22,271 nucleotides of DNA from Desulfobacula sp. (GCA_027858355.1 JAQICW010000286.1:1-22271); one strand, 5' to 3'; shown: positions 1 to 8,856, counted from the stretch's first letter. Notes: generated by a model from the sequence alone, not told the origin. Program-made: numbers and translations.

Positions 1-159
1 GAAAAAAAAAAAAGCGTCATGAACCTTCCCGGAACATCTACCATAGGGGAACTTGTCAGGGGATTGAATTCCCTGGGAGTAAAGCCTCGGGATCTGATCA
101 GTATTTTACAAAGCATTAAGGCTGCCGGAGCGCTCCAGGCAGAACTTGAAATTTTATAA
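1..159 (+). CDS. flgI: Flagellar P-ring protein FlgI, C-terminal end (partial)
   Basis: This frame is open from the first base to TAA at 157-159 and encodes the last 52 residues of a protein. The tail contains TIGELVRGLNSLGV, then PRDLISILQSIKAAGALQAE, which is the well-known conserved C-terminus of FlgI. FlgI is the periplasmic P-ring subunit that forms the bushing around the flagellar rod in the peptidoglycan layer. The 5' part lies outside the window. It ends 18 bases before flgJ, so the two are probably co-transcribed, as in many flagellar operons. A P-ring implies a Gram-negative envelope. Confidence 0.93.
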   Translation, partial: EKKKSVMNLPGTSTIGELVRGLNSLGVKPRDLISILQSIKAAGALQAELEIL

Positions 160-177
160 TCTGATTTAGGAGAATCC

Positions 178-492
178 ATGACTGACAAAATTGATTTGAT
201 GCATCAAAACCTAACAGTTGCAAGCCTTAACAACATTAAAAAAAAAGCAATTGACCCTGAAAAGGCAAAAGAGCTGGAAGATGCCTGTGCCGGGTTTGAA
301 TCTATTTTTTTAAAGCAAATGATGGAATCCATGCGGACGTCTCTTCCTGGCAATGGTTTGTTTGAAGAATCCAATGCCACTAACATATATACATCAATGC
401 AGGATCAGAATATTGCTGAGTCTGTATCAAAAGGCAGACAATCCATTGGTATCAGAGATTTTCTGTATCACCAGTTGAAAGAATCCATCTAA
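178..492 (+). CDS. flgJ: Rod-binding protein FlgJ, single-domain form
   Basis: A 104-residue protein with a good Shine-Dalgarno (TTAGGAGAA) before ATG 178. Residues about 34-100 match the FlgJ N-terminal rod-binding/rod-capping domain: FESIFLKQMMESMR at 40-53, a GLF turn near 60, and a YTSMQDQNIAES stretch at 71-82. Enterobacterial FlgJ is about 310 residues because it adds a C-terminal muramidase. That domain is absent here, as in many delta- and alphaproteobacteria, so a separate lytic enzyme would have to open the peptidoglycan for the rod. It directly follows flgI. The family call is firm; use of the symbol flgJ for the short form is conventional. Confidence 0.88.
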   Translation: MTDKIDLMHQNLTVASLNNIKKKAIDPEKAKELEDACAGFESIFLKQMMESMRTSLPGNGLFEESNATNIYTSMQDQNIAESVSKGRQSIGIRDFLYHQLKESI

Positions 493-528
493 CCTACCTA
501 TAAATTTAATATATTCGTGTTTCTCCTT

Positions 529-545
529 TTTGAAAATTTTTCAAA
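529..545. repeat. Short AT-rich palindrome upstream of the sigma-54 promoter
   Basis: TTTGAAAA and TTTTCAAA are perfect inverted 8-base arms around one T. The element lies 9 bases upstream of the -24 element at 555. It could be a protein-binding operator or chance in AT-rich DNA. Sigma-54 activators usually bind further upstream, so a role as an enhancer is doubtful. Confidence 0.35.
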
Positions 546-554
546 TGCTGTCCA

Positions 555-570
555 TGGCATAGAAGTTGCT
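555..570 (+). promoter_or_regulatory. Sigma-54 (RpoN) -24/-12 promoter for the flgN-flgK-flgL-csrA-fliW operon
   Basis: TGGCATAGAAGTTGCT matches the RpoN consensus TGGCAC-N5-TTGCW closely. The invariant GG (556-557) and GC (568-569) have exactly the required 12-base register. The predicted start of transcription is near 581, giving a leader of about 107 bases before flgN. It lies in the 195-bp gap after flgJ and points at the hook-junction genes, as expected for middle-class flagellar genes under an RpoN activator in polar flagellates. Confidence 0.8.
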
Positions 571-587
571 CTTTTAATCAATTAAAT

Positions 588-622
588 GCGGATTTTTTTT
601 TAAAAAGGGAAAAAAATTCCGC
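588..622 (+). promoter_or_regulatory. Hairpin in the flgN leader with GGGA in the loop
   Basis: GCGGA at 588-592 can pair with TCCGC at 618-622. Inside these a run of T pairs with a run of A, leaving a loop that includes AAAAAGGGA. The structure lies just after the predicted sigma-54 start site, so it would be in the 5' leader of flgN-flgK. There is no U-tract after it, so it is not a standard terminator on the plus strand. A loop GGA is compatible with CsrA binding, but the stem is mostly A-U. Confidence 0.4.
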
Positions 623-687
623 CTGGTTTGGTTTTTAGAATTCAGCAGAATTGGTAAGATACCGATGATATATAGAGGAGAGCTAAC

Positions 688-1191
688 ATGGAAAAATTTA
701 CCGAGAGAATCACAAGTATGCTTCGGGAAAAATTATCTTTATATCAGGAGCTTCGAAGCCTGCTTGGGACTGAAGAAAAATATATAATTGAAATGGATGT
801 GGCTGGGTTGTGGGCAGTTACAGAGCAGAAAAAAGAATTGGCAGCAACCCTGGAAAAAATAATTGAAGAAATCCTTGAACTATTTAAACTTCAATTATTA
901 CAAACTGATATTGATACTCAATCATTTCAAATGTCAAAAGTCCTAGGTGATTTGCCCATATCCTTAGAAATTAAATCTGAATTACAAAAAATCGTGCTTG
1001 CTATCAACGCCTGCAAAGAAGAAATTTCATTATTGGCAATTAAGAATAAGCGGTATGTCACAGAGTATTTGTCTGTTATTGATGATATTTTTTCCACGGT
1101 GGTGAACTCCACCGGCAAAAAACAATATTCCCATTCAGGTCATATCATTGCCGGCAAAGACAAACACCATCTCATAAATGCAGAGGTGTAA
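688..1191 (+). CDS. flgN: FlgN-family export chaperone for FlgK and FlgL
   Basis: A 167-residue, largely helical protein beginning at ATG 688 after a strong GGAG Shine-Dalgarno (AGAGGAGAGC). The N-terminal half has the FlgN pattern: a LYQELRSLL helix, then a D-x3-L-x6-KKEL stretch at about residues 41-55 that forms a long amphipathic coiled coil. FlgN chaperones bind the C-terminal helices of FlgK and FlgL in the cytoplasm and deliver them to the flagellar type III export gate. It is the first gene after the sigma-54 promoter and stops 3 bases before flgK, so it sits beside its expected clients. Sequence conservation in this family is low, so the call leans on size, helical pattern and position. 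Confidence 0.8.
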   Translation: MEKFTERITSMLREKLSLYQELRSLLGTEEKYIIEMDVAGLWAVTEQKKELAATLEKIIEEILELFKLQLLQTDIDTQSFQMSKVLGDLPISLEIKSELQKIVLAINACKEEISLLAIKNKRYVTEYLSVIDDIFSTVVNSTGKKQYSHSGHIIAGKDKHHLINAEV

Positions 1192-1194
1192 GCC

Positions 1195-4100
1195 ATGTCT
1201 GGAATATCTTCTACTCTCAGTATCGCCAAAACCGCCATTGCTTCCCAGCAATATGGATTGAACATTACCGGTCAGAATATTGCCAATGTAAACAATCCCG
1301 ATTACAGTGTCCAGAATGCAGACCAAATCAGCAGGACACCAGCCCTGTATGGGGGCTTTCTTTTCGGTACAGGGGTTGATATTAACCAGGTTCAGCAGAG
1401 TGTTGATAAACTGCTTGAAGAAAGATTAACTGGGGAACAGTCCACCCAGGCCTCTTTTGAGGAGCAGGAATCCTATATGCGGATTCTTGAAGGTTTTTTT
1501 GACGAAAATTCAGACACAAGTATTTCCACAGTAATGACTGAGTTCTGGAATGCCTGGCATGATGTTTCAGACAATCCCCAGGGATCATCCGAGCGGGTGA
1601 CAATCTATGAAAATGGTGTGAAATTGGCTTCCCGGTTTGAAGCCACTTCTCTGGATATGGATAATCTATTATCAGATATCACCATTGACATCAGATCGGC
1701 AGTTCAGCAGGTCAATACCTTGACAGAAAAGATTGCAGGCCTGAACCAGGGAATAATATCTGCTGAACTCAATCGTACCGCCAATGACCTGAGGGACCAG
1801 CGGAACTTTTTAGTGGATGAGCTGGGGAAATTGATTGATATTGATACTTTTGAACAGCCCAATGGTGCATTGATCATTAATACAGCAAGCAGTTTTACCC
1901 TGGTCAATGGGGATGGGACCTATGGATTGGACATGGTAGGTGATGAGGTCGTATGGCAGGGCTCCTCTGGTATCGGACAAATCATAACAGACAAAATATC
2001 TGCCGGCAGTATTGGCGGGCTGCTTGAGATGAGGGATGAGACAATTCCAAAATACCAGGCTGAAATTAACGAATTGGCCAGGGAAATGATCTGGGCCATT
2101 AATTATCAGCATTCCCAGGGTGCAGGGCTGGAATATTTCAGCGATTCTGTGACAGGTGATTATGCAACCGACGATAGCGGCTGGCTGACAAGTCTTGCGT
2201 TTGGCGATAAAATAGACAATTCAAAAGATTTTACCATGTGGGTTGAAGATCAAACCAATGTTGATACCCAATATACCAAGATAAATATTGACATGGGTAT
2301 TTCAGAAGCCAGGATTACAAACTGGCAGGGAGTCGCACCCGGGGCTGAACAATCCATATATAAATTAACAGTGGTGGATGATGCCCTGTTAGGTGACATG
2401 GAGGTCATGGAGTCTGATGGGGACGGACTTGCTCGTGTATGGGGATCTGCTGTTACATCCGGGGTGGCAACAACCCTTGACTTAGCCATTGTCCAGCAGA
2501 CCCTGACCGTTTATGATGGTCCTTCCGGAACATCTGTCATTGAAGTTCAGGATATAGGCGGTGATGCTAAACGATCTGCTGCATCCATAGCAGCTGCCTT
2601 AAGCCAGGTGGATGGGATAACCGCCTATGCATCCGAAACCTCAGCCAGCCTGGAACTGGAAGACAGTCTGGGGAATTCTTTGTTTCCCGATACCCAGGAA
2701 GGCGATGAAATTCAATATTCCCTATATGTGGATGGAATTATTCAGAAACAAAGTTTTACCCGGGACACATCATTGGGAGACCTGCAGGAGCAGTTTGAAG
2801 ATTCGCTATTGGCAGCTGTTGACTCCATCAACCAGATCAATGGAGATAAAGACCTTTCTGCCATTGGTCTTGCCATTACGAGCAGCTCCGGTAAAACCCT
2901 GGGTATCCAGGATTTTGAGGTTCAGGATAATGCAAGTATCCGGCTGGATACCTTTACAAATTTTGATGAAGGCGACATAATAACCTTTGAGATTGATTCG
3001 ATAACCGTTCCTGTGCCGGGAACGGCTGCTGCCGGTACAACTTTTGTGAGCGTGGATTTGAACGGCATTGATACAAGTGATGAGGCTCAGCTGTCCCTGG
3101 CTTTCAGTAATGCACTTACCACAGCCCTTGACGGACAACCTTTTACTATTGAGCATGATCCATCCACCAATTCCATTACTTTACGGACAACAGACGGATC
3201 TGGTATAAGGCTTCGGAATGGAGCCAATGACAGTAATGATGATGCTGTAATTGATGTTACACAATTGAGCGGTAGTGCTACAACATCTGCAGCAGGTAAT
3301 ACAGAACTTCGTTTCAACAATGTGGTGGATGCTTCGGATACTGTCCGGTACGATGCCATTACCTTGTCCACGGACAGTATCATTTTTTCCGGAAATGGAA
3401 CAAGTGTCACCATAGCTGAAACCACAGCTGTTGCAGGAACTAAAAATGGGGTGATCACGGGAACTGTTTCGGCCATTTTCGAGCCGGGGATGACCATCCG
3501 GTCAACAGTGGCCGGTTCCGGCGGGCTTTTTGACAGCAACCTGGCCAAGAAAGGCAGTTCCATTTTAACCCTGGGAGGGGAAAATGGATTTTCAGGTTTT
3601 ACATCCGGGGGCGGAGAAACCATTTCCTTTGACCTGGACGGTGAAAAAATCTCATTTTCAACCACGGCCGGGGCAGGCACCTCAGACCTGCAGCTTGCCT
3701 TATTGTTGGAAACTGAAATCAAGGCTGACCTAGCCACCGCAGGAATTGATGCTAATTATCAAATCATCCGGACCGGCAGCTCCGTATCCATTATCAAAGA
3801 CGCGGCTTTAGAGGATCCAATTCAAATTACGAACTTTTCAGATACCAGTGGGAGCGATGCAAAATTAAAGATCAGGACCGGAACAGGTTCTGGTATAGAT
3901 CAGCCTGATAATGATTATCTGGACGCTGATCCTTCAAAATCTTACCTCAGCTCAACTACTTCGTCATTATATGGAGACGAAGGGGTGATTATGTGGGAGC
4001 GCCTGGACAATGATGGGTTCAAGACCGGTGCCACAGGCCTGATTACTGTTGAAGACCAAGGCCAGGTGTCAATTGTGGAAAAAAACTTGACGACCATGAT

Positions 4101-5481
4101 TTTTGATATTTCCAAAGGCAGCCTGGTTGCCGGGAATACATTGACCGTAAATACCGGTGAAACCGGGATTCCAGATCCTTTGGATTTCAGGATTACCGGT
4201 CAGGCAAACAGTATTAACGACCTTTACCAGTTCAAGGTTGTGTCAGGAGGTAAGGTCGGTGAGTTACCAGCCGCAGGGGATGAACCCCTTGTTATTGAGT
4301 GGTCCAGCAGCATCAAAACCGGTACATTTACCATTGAGGGCCATGATCCGCCCTATACACCCCAGGCGCCAGTGGAGGTGAAAGTGGATGGCATGAATTT
4401 GAATTTTTTTGATGGCACCTTGTTTGCGAATGATGTCTTTACCGTTACGACCGGGGATGCTGGTATTCCCATCTCATTGAACACTGCTGGGCAGCCAACC
4501 GGTGAGACTCTGTCGGACTGGCATTGGACCCTGGATTCTTTTGCTGACCAATTCAACCAGGAAGCACCAGGTATGAAGGCTTCATCCACCCTGGATAATC
4601 ATCTTAAATTTGAGGCATCTGAAAATTATTACACCATTCAGAATATCCAATATTCAGAGAGAAACGGTTTTGCTGAGGAGAATGTAACCATAAACGTTAC
4701 TGACTGGAGCAGCATTGATTTTTCTGCAACAGATCTTCGGTTTGAACGGTCTGGTTCCGGTGTCTGGGGGGTGATGAATGATCCCACTGGCGGTACACTC
4801 CAGATTTTGCCCACGGGCGGTGATGATGACGGGTTTGGGGTTGATTTTACTGGAGACGGTCTGGCCGATATCAAGCTTGAATTTAATACAACTATCACTG
4901 GAAACGGTTATGTGGAGTTTGATTTTAGAAAGCAAAACTCTGGGGATATCGGGTTTGCCTTTTCCGATGATGCCTCATCTTCTTCCGGTCTGCTGGCAGC
5001 AACCGGGATTAATACTTTTTTTGAAGGCCATGATGCCCAGACAATGAAGATAAATGAAACCCTCAGGGATACAAAATTTTTAGCTGCAGCATTTATCAAC
5101 AGCAGTACCGGTGAGATCAGTCAGGGGGATAATGCCAATGCCCTGGCCCTGGCAGATGTTCAGTTTCACAATAAAATAATGAAGGTTTGGACCTATGATC
5201 GGGGTAGCGAGGCTCAGTCTAACACTACAAACGCCACCCTGGACAATTATTTTAACACCATCATCAGTTCCCTGGGCATAGAATCCAGAAGTATTAAGAC
5301 CTCAAAAGGATTTGCCGATATCATGGTAAATAATATAACCGAACAGAGGAACGCTGTTTCCGGCGTATCTCTGGATGAAGAGATGATTAAATTGATGAAA
5401 TATCAGCATGCATTTTCAGCTGCCTCCAAACTGCTAACGGTGTCAGATGAAATGCTCAATACGCTTATTTCCATGAGATAA
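1195..5481 (+). CDS. flgK: Flagellar hook-filament junction protein FlgK (HAP1), greatly enlarged
   Basis: The 1428-residue product is two to three times the usual FlgK length (about 450-700). The ends are clearly FlgK. Residues 2-40 contain the D0 helix with GLNITGQNIANVNNPDYS, residues about 155-310 form the D1 coiled region, and the C-terminus has SGVSLDEEMIKLMKYQHAF followed by SDEMLNTLISM. A GLLAATGINTFFEG stretch near 1265-1280 is typical of the FlgK distal part. Residues about 316-1260 are a Ser/Thr/Asp/Gly-rich, beta-type insert. It includes two similar short modules, GNTLTVNTGETGIPDPL (about 983-999) and NDVFTVTTGDAGIPISL (about 1081-1097). FlgK is exported by the flagellar type III system and forms the first junction ring on the hook. 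It starts 3 bases after flgN, implying translational coupling. No frameshift or stop breaks the reading frame. Confidence 0.93.
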   Translation: MSGISSTLSIAKTAIASQQYGLNITGQNIANVNNPDYSVQNADQISRTPALYGGFLFGTGVDINQVQQSVDKLLEERLTGEQSTQASFEEQESYMRILEGFFDENSDTSISTVMTEFWNAWHDVSDNPQGSSERVTIYENGVKLASRFEATSLDMDNLLSDITIDIRSAVQQVNTLTEKIAGLNQGIISAELNRTANDLRDQRNFLVDELGKLIDIDTFEQPNGALIINTASSFTLVNGDGTYGLDMVGDEVVWQGSSGIGQIITDKISAGSIGGLLEMRDETIPKYQAEINELAREMIWAINYQHSQGAGLEYFSDSVTGDYATDDSGWLTSLAFGDKIDNSKDFTMWVEDQTNVDTQYTKINIDMGISEARITNWQGVAPGAEQSIYKLTVVDDALLGDMEVMESDGDGLARVWGSAVTSGVATTLDLAIVQQTLTVYDGPSGTSVIEVQDIGGDAKRSAASIAAALSQVDGITAYASETSASLELEDSLGNSLFPDTQEGDEIQYSLYVDGIIQKQSFTRDTSLGDLQEQFEDSLLAAVDSINQINGDKDLSAIGLAITSSSGKTLGIQDFEVQDNASIRLDTFTNFDEGDIITFEIDSITVPVPGTAAAGTTFVSVDLNGIDTSDEAQLSLAFSNALTTALDGQPFTIEHDPSTNSITLRTTDGSGIRLRNGANDSNDDAVIDVTQLSGSATTSAAGNTELRFNNVVDASDTVRYDAITLSTDSIIFSGNGTSVTIAETTAVAGTKNGVITGTVSAIFEPGMTIRSTVAGSGGLFDSNLAKKGSSILTLGGENGFSGFTSGGGETISFDLDGEKISFSTTAGAGTSDLQLALLLETEIKADLATAGIDANYQIIRTGSSVSIIKDAALEDPIQITNFSDTSGSDAKLKIRTGTGSGIDQPDNDYLDADPSKSYLSSTTSSLYGDEGVIMWERLDNDGFKTGATGLITVEDQGQVSIVEKNLTTMIFDISKGSLVAGNTLTVNTGETGIPDPLDFRITGQANSINDLYQFKVVSGGKVGELPAAGDEPLVIEWSSSIKTGTFTIEGHDPPYTPQAPVEVKVDGMNLNFFDGTLFANDVFTVTTGDAGIPISLNTAGQPTGETLSDWHWTLDSFADQFNQEAPGMKASSTLDNHLKFEASENYYTIQNIQYSERNGFAEENVTINVTDWSSIDFSATDLRFERSGSGVWGVMNDPTGGTLQILPTGGDDDGFGVDFTGDGLADIKLEFNTTITGNGYVEFDFRKQNSGDIGFAFSDDASSSSGLLAATGINTFFEGHDAQTMKINETLRDTKFLAAAFINSSTGEISQGDNANALALADVQFHNKIMKVWTYDRGSEAQSNTTNATLDNYFNTIISSLGIESRSIKTSKGFADIMVNNITEQRNAVSGVSLDEEMIKLMKYQHAFSAASKLLTVSDEMLNTLISMR

Positions 5482-5494
5482 CAGGGGAGATGAA

Positions 5495-8400
5495 ATGAGG
5501 GTACCCAATATTAGCACATATAATATAGCCACTTACCGGCTTGGCAAACTCACCGAAGACCTGAAGGATGCCAATGAGGTTGTAAGTACCCAGAAACGGA
5601 TCAACGAGATTTCCGATGATCCCCTGGGCTTAAGTCAGGTCCTCAGTTTGAGAAATTCTCTTGGAAATCTGGAACAGATCGAGCAGAACGTGGTCATGGG
5701 AAAATCATGGCTACAGGGGGTGGAGACGGCTTTGGACAGTGTCAATAATTTGATTCTGGATGCAAAAAGTGAGGCTATGCGACTTGCCAATGATTCCACC
5801 ACAGCGGATGAGCGAATTGATGCAGTGGAACGGGTGGAAAATATTATTGAGCAGATCGTTTCCCTGGGTAATACCCAGGTGAATGGTAATTATGTGTTCG
5901 GTGGCACAGAAACAGATGTAGTTCCCTTTGAATATGATACATCCAGTGATCCGGGCCAGGTCTTGTACCATGGCAATGGGGTTCCCTTTGAAATCCGTAC
6001 AGATAAAAATTCAGAGGTCCAGGTGGGAAGGGATGGCAAAAATACATTCTGGGACACTAATATAGAGATTAACGCCACCAACAATATCATTGTGTTCAAG
6101 GAAGATAACGGTCATGGCAGTGCATCGCAAAAGACGATGGAAGCACGGATCCCCCATGGGATTTACACCAGGGAAGAATTGACCACGGCGGTGAGAAATG
6201 CCTTGAATGATGAGTCTATGTCAAGTGGTTACGGTGCTGAATATCTGGTGGCCTATGATGAAAAAAACCAAACCTTTTCCATCCGGGAGGACGGCAGTTT
6301 TAACGGATATTTGAGAACCCAGTTTATGTGGGATACCGGTGGAGAGCCCTATATTAATGATATTGCAACTTCCAGCCTGATTGATCCGGATGATGTTAAT
6401 ATCAGTATTTTGAATCCGGATATTTTAACTATTGGAACCCCGGAGCCCCATGGCACTGAACCCTTCAAATTAATCTGGGACGGCAGTGCAGGCTGGAATG
6501 TGGAGGGTAATCCCGGCTATGTGATTCCGGGAAAAATTTCAGGTATGAACGACTATATTGAAATTGACCTTGATGAAAGCGGGTTTCCTGATATTACCAT
6601 CCGCCTTGATAATAACGTGGTACAGCAGGGAGAGTCCATTGAATTTGAGATCATTCCCTATCAAGGGGATAATAGTGTGGGGCATGAAATCGGATTTGGC
6701 CTGGACGATCTGACATATTCCCCCCCCGTATCCGATACCAGGCCTGTATTTATAACAGATCTCACCATTACAGGCGGGGTGAATGACACCATTGATTTTG
6801 TTGAGGTGAATTCGACCGGTGGTATCAGTGCTACACTTTCGGCAACCATTACAGCTGGCAATTATACTGATATGGACACACTTGCCAAGGATATAGAAAA
6901 CCAGTTGGAAGCAGCCAGTGCCGCACCGACATCAGGTGCTAATACAATTGATTATGCGGTTTCCTATGATGTTGAAAACTCTCGATTCAATATCAGGGAG
7001 GATGGTACCAGTCTGAACGAGCTTAGGGTTCTCTGGAGCAATACAACCGGGGCATCCACAACTGCGGCTACCCTTGGTTATTTCGCCCAGGATGATACCA
7101 TTGCCTATCCAGTATCAGACATCACACCCATTCACGGTGCCATTGCCATAGACAATACAAATAACAAGATTGATTTTCAAGAAACCAACACTGCCGGGAC
7201 CTCTACCATATTAACTGCATTGGTTTCCAGCGGAGTGTACAAAGACATCACAGCCCTGGAAACAGCTGTGGAAACCGCCATGAACAACGCCTCCGCTGCA
7301 TCCGGAAATATTGTTAATTATGATGTTTCCTACACTGATACCCCGGGCCAGTTTGAAATCCAGCGGAGCAGTGGCACCGCACTCACAGGTTTCGACATCC
7401 TCTGGGCCACCGGTGCCAACTCGCTGGAGTCCATTGGTGAAACCCTGGGGTATGATATTGCCTTTGACGATGGTGGTGGTATGGCCCATGTCAGTGATAC
7501 AGCACCGATCCTCATGACTTTTGACGATACCAATAATGTCATTGAGTTTATGGAAACCAAGCTTAACGGTGGAGTTTCCAATGAAATTCGTATTGAAATC
7601 CCCAAAATGGATTATACAGACCTGGATGCCTTGGCAGTAGATATCCAGACGTCCTTGCGCAATGCCTCTCCCAATGGTGTTGATTATACGGTTACCTATG
7701 ATTTTACGGCAGGCCAATTCATGATCAAAGGCAGTGATGCAGAAATTAAGGGGTTTGATCTGTTGTGGAATTCCGGTACCAATGCCGCAGATTCAGCCGC
7801 CGAAATGCTGGGTTTTGATCCAGATGAAGATGATTTTGTTCGGTTTTTGGAAAGCGATACAGAAATTGTTAATTTAGTCATTGATCCCTTTAATAATAAG
7901 ATAGATTTCAAGGAATTTACCCCTGATGATATCGGGAAAAACGTGTCCAACCTAACGGCATCCATCCGGACCAAAATTTATACCAGTTATGAAGAGCTTG
8001 CAAGTGAAGTGGAAATTGCATTGGAAGCAGAATCCCTGCAAAATGGGAACAAGATTGATTATTCAGTGTTCTGGGATGATTATACCAAAAAATTTTCCAT
8101 CAAAGAAAATGGCACTGAACTTGAGGAATTCCATCTCCAATGGCAATCTGGAGATAATGCCCCACTTTCCCTGGGGGGGACTGATCAGAGTATTGGAGCC
8201 ATATTGGGATTTAATCCATCAGATGATATTGAAACCCCTGTGAAGAGCAGGCCTGAAGTTGAATGGGGAATATTTAATACACTGATAGATTTAGAAACAT
8301 ATTTGTCAGATAATGACGTGGATGGAATTGAACGGTCCATAGGAAGGCTGGAACTCAATTATAATAACATGACCTCCCGCATTGTGGACACGGGCATGAA

Positions 8401-8596
8401 ATTCAGTCGCCTGCAGGTAAGAGAGGACATTACCACTGAGATCAGTTTGAGCCTTACCGAGCGGAAGACCAGAATAGAGGATGCTGATATTATTGAATCC
8501 ATAATGAACCTTCAAAATATTGAACTTGCTTACCAGGCAGCCTTAAGCGCTACATCAAATGTGTTGAATTTAAGCCTTGTCGATTATCTGAGATAG
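5495..8596 (+). CDS. flgL: Flagellar hook-filament junction protein FlgL (HAP3) with tandem internal modules
   Basis: A 1033-residue protein, against the usual 300-400 for FlgL. Residues 1-150 are the conserved N-terminal part: MRVPNISTYN, QKRINEISDDPLG at 33-45, and QVNGNYVFGGTET at 128-140. Residues about 920-1033 are the C-terminal helices, with DADIIESIMNLQNIELAYQA at 997-1016. Between them lie five diverged modules at about 188-282, 419-535, 547-659, 671-780 and 790-911. Each follows the pattern NNxIDFxE, xxGxYTDxxxLA, YxVSYD, FxIxxxG, LLWxSG, LGFxxxDD. FlgL forms the second junction ring that joins FlgK to flagellin. The Shine-Dalgarno is AGGGGAGA, 13 bases after flgK. Same operon as flgK, csrA and fliW. 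Confidence 0.93.
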   Translation: MRVPNISTYNIATYRLGKLTEDLKDANEVVSTQKRINEISDDPLGLSQVLSLRNSLGNLEQIEQNVVMGKSWLQGVETALDSVNNLILDAKSEAMRLANDSTTADERIDAVERVENIIEQIVSLGNTQVNGNYVFGGTETDVVPFEYDTSSDPGQVLYHGNGVPFEIRTDKNSEVQVGRDGKNTFWDTNIEINATNNIIVFKEDNGHGSASQKTMEARIPHGIYTREELTTAVRNALNDESMSSGYGAEYLVAYDEKNQTFSIREDGSFNGYLRTQFMWDTGGEPYINDIATSSLIDPDDVNISILNPDILTIGTPEPHGTEPFKLIWDGSAGWNVEGNPGYVIPGKISGMNDYIEIDLDESGFPDITIRLDNNVVQQGESIEFEIIPYQGDNSVGHEIGFGLDDLTYSPPVSDTRPVFITDLTITGGVNDTIDFVEVNSTGGISATLSATITAGNYTDMDTLAKDIENQLEAASAAPTSGANTIDYAVSYDVENSRFNIREDGTSLNELRVLWSNTTGASTTAATLGYFAQDDTIAYPVSDITPIHGAIAIDNTNNKIDFQETNTAGTSTILTALVSSGVYKDITALETAVETAMNNASAASGNIVNYDVSYTDTPGQFEIQRSSGTALTGFDILWATGANSLESIGETLGYDIAFDDGGGMAHVSDTAPILMTFDDTNNVIEFMETKLNGGVSNEIRIEIPKMDYTDLDALAVDIQTSLRNASPNGVDYTVTYDFTAGQFMIKGSDAEIKGFDLLWNSGTNAADSAAEMLGFDPDEDDFVRFLESDTEIVNLVIDPFNNKIDFKEFTPDDIGKNVSNLTASIRTKIYTSYEELASEVEIALEAESLQNGNKIDYSVFWDDYTKKFSIKENGTELEEFHLQWQSGDNAPLSLGGTDQSIGAILGFNPSDDIETPVKSRPEVEWGIFNTLIDLETYLSDNDVDGIERSIGRLELNYNNMTSRIVDTGMKFSRLQVREDITTEISLSLTERKTRIEDADIIESIMNLQNIELAYQAALSATSNVLNLSLVDYLR
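6056..8227 (+). repeat. Five diverged tandem protein modules inside flgL
   Basis: The modules fall at 6056-6340, 6749-7099, 7133-7471, 7505-7834 and 7862-8227. Each encodes about 95-120 residues with the same order of motifs: NxIDFxE, a GxYTD turn followed by a helix, YxVSYD, a short FxI strand with xxG, then LLWxSG and LGFxxxD. The DNA has diverged strongly, so the duplications are old and are recognised only at protein level. The first module is separated from the rest by a unique stretch of about 135 residues. Confidence 0.8.
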
Positions 8597-8608
8597 GAAA
8601 CCCAAGAG

Positions 8609-8851
8609 ATGCTTGTATTAAGCAGGAAAGCAGGAGATAAAATTAAAATTGGGAAGGATATTGTGATCAATATTCTTAAAATTGAAGGGGGCACCATACG
8701 AATCGGTATTGAAGCACCCCCAAAAGTAGTCATCTTAAGAATGGAAGTATTTGAAAAAATTCAAAATGAAAATATTGATTCTGTATCCAAAGGGGTTGAT
8801 GAGATCACAGATGCAATTGAGCTTATTAAAAATAAACTTCCAAAGGAGTAA
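8609..8851 (+). CDS. csrA: Translational regulator CsrA
   Basis: An 80-residue CsrA/RsmA protein starting at ATG 8609, 12 bases after flgL. MLVLSRKAGDKIKIG at 1-15, RIGIEAP at 31-37 and the key RNA-binding residues L4, R6 and R44 are in place. Positions 43 and 45 are Leu and Met instead of the His and Glu found in E. coli. The C-terminal helix is longer than in E. coli (61 residues), as in flagellar-type CsrA proteins of Bacillus and delta lineages. The homodimer binds GGA in hairpin loops and Shine-Dalgarno regions and usually blocks translation. It is followed by fliW, its known antagonist, so flagellin mRNA is the likely main target. Confidence 0.95.
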   Translation: MLVLSRKAGDKIKIGKDIVINILKIEGGTIRIGIEAPPKVVILRMEVFEKIQNENIDSVSKGVDEITDAIELIKNKLPKE

Positions 8852-8856
8852 GTAGA

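Noticed and set aside
642..668. Possible sigma-28 promoter before flgN (ACCGATGA)
   Set aside because: The -10 is imperfect and there is nothing like TAAAG at the proper distance; the sigma-54 site explains the operon better.
3087..3737. 216-codon open frame on the minus strand inside flgK
   Set aside because: Antisense shadow of a continuous, clearly coding flgK frame; low-complexity product with no recognisable domain.
7211..7717. 168-codon open frame on the minus strand inside flgL
   Set aside because: Lies within the repeat modules of flgL and has no ribosome site or domain of its own.
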